This document shows positions 59,333-64,000 of a stretch of 64,000 bases of DNA, piece by piece. The notes beneath the pieces were generated by a model. The model ran no database searches, had not been told where the DNA came from, and was given only the letters and a program-made list of their open reading frames with translations. The position numbers and the translations under genes are program-made. The DNA comes from Phocaeicola coprophilus DSM 18228 = JCM 13818 (GTDB taxonomy: Bacteria; Bacteroidota; Bacteroidia; Bacteroidales; Bacteroidaceae). The stretch lies in NCBI RefSeq assembly GCF_000157915.1, contig NZ_EQ973643.1, positions 83,078 through 147,077 of the forward strand, given 5' to 3'. Within the stretch, counting starts at the first letter, position 1. Each line of letters starts with the position of its first letter.

Positions 59333-59887
59333 TTAATGTATTTCATTTTCAATCTGTTTGTCTCCAGACAACAGAGCGCTTAACAGCCTTACGGATTCAT
59401 CGATCTGACTTCGGCTTTCCAGGCGTTCCCCGGACAGACAATACCGTGCCCGGCTATAAAAGGGAAGCCGTTTTTCCAGTCCACCGATGATGAACGCCAT
59501 CAGTTCCTGATCCGACTTTCCGGCCAGCAAAGGACGTTTGGTCTTGGCAATCTTCAGACGGCGGAACAACACTTCCGGAGAGACATCCAGAAAAACGGTG
59601 TCACCTGCCTGATTCATGTAATCCATATTATCAAAGAAACATGGAGTACCTCCTCCACAAGCGATCAGTACATCCTCAAAATCTCCAGCCTCATGAAGTA
59701 ACTTCCGCTCTACTTCCCTAAAACCGCTTTCTCCTTGTTCCGCAAAAATTTTGGATATGGTCTTATGCAAACGCTCTTCAATATACCAGTCCAGATCAAT
59801 AAACTCCAGACCGGCAGCTTTGGCAAAGGCTTTACCTAACGTCGTCTTTCCAGAGCCCATATATCCGATTAAAAAGATGCGTCTCAT
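59333..59887 (-). CDS. aroK: Shikimate kinase
   Basis: 184 aa. Walker A GYMGSGKTT (8-16), the shikimate-binding DLDWYIEERLHKTI and GESGFREVE, and CGGGTPCF. It phosphorylates shikimate on the chorismate pathway. ATG overlaps the topA stop by 4 nt, so it is translationally coupled to topA. Confidence 0.95.
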   Translation of the reverse strand: MRRIFLIGYMGSGKTTLGKAFAKAAGLEFIDLDWYIEERLHKTISKIFAEQGESGFREVERKLLHEAGDFEDVLIACGGGTPCFFDNMDYMNQAGDTVFLDVSPEVLFRRLKIAKTKRPLLAGKSDQELMAFIIGGLEKRLPFYSRARYCLSGERLESRSQIDESVRLLSALLSGDKQIENEIH

Positions 59888-62217
59888 TTCTTTTTCTTTA
59901 CAACAGAACGTGCTTTACGGTTTTCTCCTTTAGCCTTTTGCAGCTCAATCACCTTGAAACAAGTTTCCAGATTCAAGTCTGCCGGTTCTACGGTAGACGG
60001 TATTTTATAATTCTTCTTCTGATAAGCGATATAGGGGCCATAACGTCCGTTCAATATCTGCAAATCTGGTTCTTCAGCAAATGTCTTGATTACCTTCTGG
60101 GCTTCAACTTCCCGTTTGGCACGCAACATTTCTTCAGCTTCTTCCAATGTAATTGTCATCGGATCCATTGTCTTCGGTATGGAAACGAACGTATTGTCAT
60201 AACGGACATAAGGTCCGAAGCGTCCGGTCCCGACCGTCACGGTCTTATTATCCAGTTCTCCCAATGTACGGGGCAGTTTGAACAAATCCAAAGCCTGTTC
60301 AAGTGTCACGGTTTCCAGAGAATATTCTTTCTTAAGCTGGGCAAAACGGGGTTTCTCCTCATCTTCGGCCGATCCGATCTGTACAACCGGTCCAAAGCGT
60401 CCAATCTTAACGGATACGGGTTTTCCCGTAGCCGGGTCTGTACCCAACATTCGTTCACCGACTTTATGTTCGCTCTTCACAGCCAAAGAGGTTTCAACTA
60501 ACGGATGGAAGCCCTGATAGAATTCTTTCATCATTCCCGTCCAGGCTTCTTTTCCTTCAGCAACCTCATCAAACTCTTTTTCTACACTTGCTGTGAAATT
60601 GTAGTCCATGATCTGAGGGAAATATTCCATCAGGAAATCGTTGACAACTGAGCCTACATCTGTTGGAAGCAACTTGGATTTTTCACTTCCCGTCATTTCA
60701 GAACGGACAGTTACCGTTACCTGATTTCCTTTCAGCTTCAACACATCGTACTCACGTTTCGTTCCTTCACGGTTACCTTTTTCCACATAACCGCGCTGCT
60801 GAATCGTGGAAATAGTAGGAGCATAAGTAGAAGGACGTCCGATTCCCAGTTCTTCCAGTTTACGGACCAGGCTGGCTTCAGTGTATCTGGGAGGAGCCTG
60901 AGTGAAGCGCTGTACTGCCATTATCTCCTTCCGTTCCAGCTGCTGTCCCTTTTCCAGTGCAGGCAACAGGCGGCTTTCATCTTCCTGTTCCGATTCATCG
61001 TCATAGGATTCTTTATAAACCCGCAAGAAACCGTCGAACGTGACAACTTCACCTACAGCCGTGAACTTATCATCTGTACCACTGACTGAAATGGTAGCCG
61101 TCGTCTTTTCCAGTTCTGCATCTGCCATCTGAGAAGCCAGTGTACGTTTCCAGATCAGTTCATACAGACGCTGTTCCTGTGAAGTACCTTCAATCGTTTC
61201 ATTGGTCATATAGGTAGGACGGATTGCTTCGTGAGCTTCCTGCGCACCTTTGGTTTTGGTTGCGAACTGCCGTGTCTTTACATATTTGTCTCCCATCATG
61301 GAAGTAATGACCTCCCGGCTGGAAGACAATGCCAGTTCCGACAAGTTTACAGAGTCGGTACGCATATAGGTGATCAAACCTTCTTCATACAAACGCTGGG
61401 CAATCATCATGGTTTGGGCAACCGTATATCCCAGCTTCCGGGCTGCTTCCTGTTGCAAAGTAGAAGTCGTAAACGGAGCCGCAGGAGATTTACGCAGCGG
61501 ACGGGTTGTAATGTCCTCAATAGTGAACTCAGCCTGTGCACAACTTTCCAAGAAAGCCCGGGCCTCTTCCTTCGTTGCGAAACGGCGTCCCAGTTCAGCC
61601 TTTACTTCAGATCCCTTTCCGTCACTAAAAACTGCGGATACACGATAGAAAGTTTCACTGACAAAAGCATGGATTTCGCGCTCACGTTCCACGATCAGAC
61701 GGACAGCAACCGACTGTACACGTCCTGCAGAAAGAGAAGGTTTGATCTTACGCCATAATACAGGCGAAAGTTCAAAACCGACAATACGGTCCAATACCCG
61801 GCGAGCCTGCTGAGCGTTGACCAGATCAATGTTAATGTCGCGCGGATTCTCAATTGCCTTTAAAATAGCCGATTTGGTAATTTCATGGAATACAATACGC
61901 TTCGTCTTCGCAGGATCCAGATCCAACACTTCAAACAAATGCCAGGATATAGCTTCTCCTTCCCGGTCCTCATCGGATGCCAGCCAAACCATATCGGCCT
62001 TTTTCGCTTCTGCCTTTAATGTGCTTACAACACTCTTTTTATCTTCCGGAATCTCATAAATGGGCTTAAAATTATTTTCAATATCTATACTAAAAGCCTT
62101 CTGTTTCAAATCCCGGATATGGCCATAGCTGGAAAGCACTTTATAACCGCTTCCCAGAAACTTCTCTATCGTTTTAGCCTTAGCCGGAGACTCAACTATC
62201 ACTAGATTGTTCTGCAT
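59884..62217 (-). CDS. topA: DNA topoisomerase I
   Basis: 777 aa, type IA. TOPRIM domain from the start (LVIVESPAKAKTIEKFLG, metal-binding SDEDREGE with D82, D84 and E86) and active-site Tyr in TYMRTDSVNL (Y284). The C-terminal region contains repeated RFGP/RYGP units (KIGRFGPVVQIG, GTGRFGPYVRYD, LNGRYGPYIAY), the zinc-less C-terminal repeats found in many Bacteroidetes and cyanobacterial enzymes. It relaxes negative supercoils. First gene of topA-aroK. Confidence 0.97.
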   Translation of the reverse strand: MQNNLVIVESPAKAKTIEKFLGSGYKVLSSYGHIRDLKQKAFSIDIENNFKPIYEIPEDKKSVVSTLKAEAKKADMVWLASDEDREGEAISWHLFEVLDLDPAKTKRIVFHEITKSAILKAIENPRDINIDLVNAQQARRVLDRIVGFELSPVLWRKIKPSLSAGRVQSVAVRLIVEREREIHAFVSETFYRVSAVFSDGKGSEVKAELGRRFATKEEARAFLESCAQAEFTIEDITTRPLRKSPAAPFTTSTLQQEAARKLGYTVAQTMMIAQRLYEEGLITYMRTDSVNLSELALSSSREVITSMMGDKYVKTRQFATKTKGAQEAHEAIRPTYMTNETIEGTSQEQRLYELIWKRTLASQMADAELEKTTATISVSGTDDKFTAVGEVVTFDGFLRVYKESYDDESEQEDESRLLPALEKGQQLERKEIMAVQRFTQAPPRYTEASLVRKLEELGIGRPSTYAPTISTIQQRGYVEKGNREGTKREYDVLKLKGNQVTVTVRSEMTGSEKSKLLPTDVGSVVNDFLMEYFPQIMDYNFTASVEKEFDEVAEGKEAWTGMMKEFYQGFHPLVETSLAVKSEHKVGERMLGTDPATGKPVSVKIGRFGPVVQIGSAEDEEKPRFAQLKKEYSLETVTLEQALDLFKLPRTLGELDNKTVTVGTGRFGPYVRYDNTFVSIPKTMDPMTITLEEAEEMLRAKREVEAQKVIKTFAEEPDLQILNGRYGPYIAYQKKNYKIPSTVEPADLNLETCFKVIELQKAKGENRKARSVVKKKK

Positions 62218-62255
62218 AATTTCGTGTATTCCATTAATGTTTTGCTGGCAAATGT

Positions 62256-62308
62256 AAAAAAAAAAGCAGAACCCGACCTATATAATAAGGTTGGTTTCTG
62301 CTTTTTTT
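62256..62308. terminator. Bidirectional terminator between the receptor gene and topA
   Basis: AGCAGAA.CC.GACCT (62265-62279) pairs with AGGTTGG.TTCTGCT (62288-62302) with one mismatch and one G-U pair. Nine A precede it and seven T follow. On the minus strand it ends the receptor transcript before topA. Confidence 0.85.
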
Positions 62309-62407
62309 CTGTTTTTTTTATGTGTAACCTGCTTTTTTACCCCCGGAAGTCTCTTTTATATTTCCAAAAAATCAGAAAAGGTGCTTTCCGGAGTCAAAAC
62401 TTGCTAC

Positions 62408-64000
62408 TTAAAAGCTCCAACTGATTCCTCCCATGGCATAGAAGCCCTGTTCCGGATATCCGGTTTGAGTAATATAGTTCTTATTCAACAGGTTATTGAA
62501 GCGGACAAAGACATTCACGCCTTTCTTCCATCCATATTCAGCATTTAAGCAAAGATTATTTACCGGATCAGCCTTATAACCTTTCATGGCTTCTTTACGT
62601 CCTTCATACTGATAGTCAAGTCCGACATGCAAGCCTGCAAAGACACGGGCACGGACATGGAAATTCAGTGCCAGCTCAGGTTTATACATCAGCAGAGGAT
62701 ATTCGCTGCCGGATTCTGTATCCCAACTGTAATAAATTCCTTCCAATGAAAAATCAGCCCAGTCTTTATATCCGTATTCCAGTCTGGCACCTCCATATCC
62801 CACTTTGGCCTTATCCTGCATCATCCAGGGCAAAGCACATGCAAAATCCGGAAGAGGATAGCAGGTCAAGACTTCATCATCCGTAATGCGATAACCTCCA
62901 AACACCTTGAGTCCCAGTCCGGTTACGGGAGAAGCCTTAAAACCTAACTGCATATCGGCCAGTGTATAAGTAGAACGTAACTGCTCTTTCTGTCCCCAAT
63001 ATGGTGAGAGTTCATTCAAACGACGGAAATCATTCAGTTCACGTCCGCCCAGAGCCTGTACATAAATCACATAGCTGTCCGAAAACACATAATCAACCTT
63101 TACGTCCGGAGCGACATCTACCCCACTTCCGTTTGCACTCTGCCAGTCAACATGAACACCCAGACGAAGCTTCCAGTTATCTCCGTCATAGGCATAATAC
63201 GGATTTGCCTCCAGGGAAGTATAGTTCTTCATATTCTGACTGTCATAAGACAGATTATCCATGGTGATTCCGACACCGACCTGCTGTTCTTCATTCAGAT
63301 GCCCCCAGACATGAGCAGCCGTATGGATTTCATTCTCCGCTCCGTCTGTCAGGTTAGGCACGGCATACTTCCGGTTAAACCGGCGATAACCCGTCTGTAC
63401 ATCAAACTGTACCGGTAAGTCCTCCGTATTCGAGCGGAAACCAAGGAATCCTTCACCCAGGGTATAATGCTGATGTCCGGCAAAATCCGCTCCTTCCTGA
63501 GTTGCAGAACTTACTTCCAAAGGCATAGAATAATGGTTGAAGACCTGAGAGGCGAAACTACCTCCCAGACGGAAATCTACTTTACGGAAAGCATGCGTAT
63601 AGACAGCTGAAAGATCTGTCCGGTAGAAACGGGCCTTCCAGTCTGATGAAATACCATCTACGTGAACATCACCGCTGAATCCATACAGTGAAGCCATCAC
63701 GTCCAAACGGTCACGATCCGTCATATCCCATAAATAGGACGCCTTCAGATCTGCATTGTTCCGGCTTCCATAAGCTCCGCGAATATATCCCCGAGGAGCT
63801 TTTTTCCACTCCAGATCACGGGTAAAGGAATCCATCGGACGAACTGTCCAGGATGTAAGCGGACGAAGGGAAGTGGCATAATCAATATTCTTTTTCGCTA
63901 CAGCCGGTTCCTCCACTTTGGGAAGTACATTCACCTTAAACGCATCCATTACCTCCGGATTATACTGATTCTCCACCACAACCGTACGGTTCAAGGTTGA
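62408..64000 (-). CDS. Outer-membrane beta-barrel receptor (TonB-dependent type), 5' end outside the window
   Basis: At least 530 codons; the reading frame is still open at base 64000, and the apparent start near 63994 is only an internal Leu codon. Alternating strands ending in an aromatic-terminated barrel (YAMGGISWSF) and the C-terminal FVRFNNLLNKNYITQTGYPEQGF motif are typical of TonB-dependent receptors. No plug domain is visible in the part present; SSQ-like early sequence (VVVENQYNPEVMDAFKVNVLP) suggests a periplasmic N-terminal segment. Bacteroidetes encode such short barrel proteins without a SusD partner. The ligand is unknown. Confidence 0.8.
   Translation of the reverse strand, partial: STLNRTVVVENQYNPEVMDAFKVNVLPKVEEPAVAKKNIDYATSLRPLTSWTVRPMDSFTRDLEWKKAPRGYIRGAYGSRNNADLKASYLWDMTDRDRLDVMASLYGFSGDVHVDGISSDWKARFYRTDLSAVYTHAFRKVDFRLGGSFASQVFNHYSMPLEVSSATQEGADFAGHQHYTLGEGFLGFRSNTEDLPVQFDVQTGYRRFNRKYAVPNLTDGAENEIHTAAHVWGHLNEEQQVGVGITMDNLSYDSQNMKNYTSLEANPYYAYDGDNWKLRLGVHVDWQSANGSGVDVAPDVKVDYVFSDSYVIYVQALGGRELNDFRRLNELSPYWGQKEQLRSTYTLADMQLGFKASPVTGLGLKVFGGYRITDDEVLTCYPLPDFACALPWMMQDKAKVGYGGARLEYGYKDWADFSLEGIYYSWDTESGSEYPLLMYKPELALNFHVRARVFAGLHVGLDYQYEGRKEAMKGYKADPVNNLCLNAEYGWKKGVNVFVRFNNLLNKNYITQTGYPEQGFYAMGGISWSF

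Overview
The window reads as chromosomal DNA of a gut-type Bacteroidales bacterium, probably Bacteroides or Phocaeicola. The evidence is a starch-utilisation (Sus) locus with SusC/SusD-type proteins, many Bacteroidetes lipoproteins with the lipobox close to the N-terminus, FimB/Mfa2-like surface lipoproteins, promoters with the Bacteroides -7 element TAnnTTTG instead of a standard -10 box, and few Shine-Dalgarno sequences. The species assignment is inference. I saw no rRNA, tRNA, insertion sequence, phage or CRISPR array.

Layout. 113-3146 (minus): lrgA, lrgB, a DUF2156 protein and a GNAT acetyltransferase, tightly packed. 3350-5601 (plus): pta-ackA, acetate/ATP production. 5987-13559 (minus): a cluster of predicted surface lipoproteins, namely a lipoprotein ending in a metzincin-type protease motif, a FimB/Mfa2-like protein fused to a large C-terminal domain, a short FimB/Mfa2-like lipoprotein, and a second copy of the fused type that is split by a one-base frame change. 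13930-27678: a glycogen/starch island with malQ, susR (minus), susA, susB, susC and susD, ended by a strong terminator; susE, susF and susG are absent. 27848-29191: a lone FimB-like lipoprotein.

29330-46531 is mostly housekeeping: a DUF3109 protein, gpmI, a CobW/COG0523 GTPase with a polyhistidine stretch, rnhB, sufSDCB, cvpA, and infB-nusA-rimP (all minus apart from the GTPase), then a plus-strand GT51 transglycosylase and a YjbQ-family gene. 46612-53473 (minus) holds three secreted glycosidases (GH31, GH125, GH20) suited to trimming host or yeast glycans, with a small cysteine-rich protein between them. 53606-56445 holds small unknown genes, a YgjP-type zinc peptidase and an ECF sigma factor with its probable anti-sigma partner. 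56516-62217 (minus) holds argB, speA, aroK and topA. The 3' part of an outer-membrane beta-barrel receptor gene runs off the right end.

The most unusual parts are the 5987-13559 surface-protein cluster (protease plus adhesin-like lipoproteins, one of them split), an array of four 15-bp palindromes spaced exactly 22 bp apart at 49044-49124, the reduced Sus locus, and several structured intergenic regions inside the infB/nusA/suf block.
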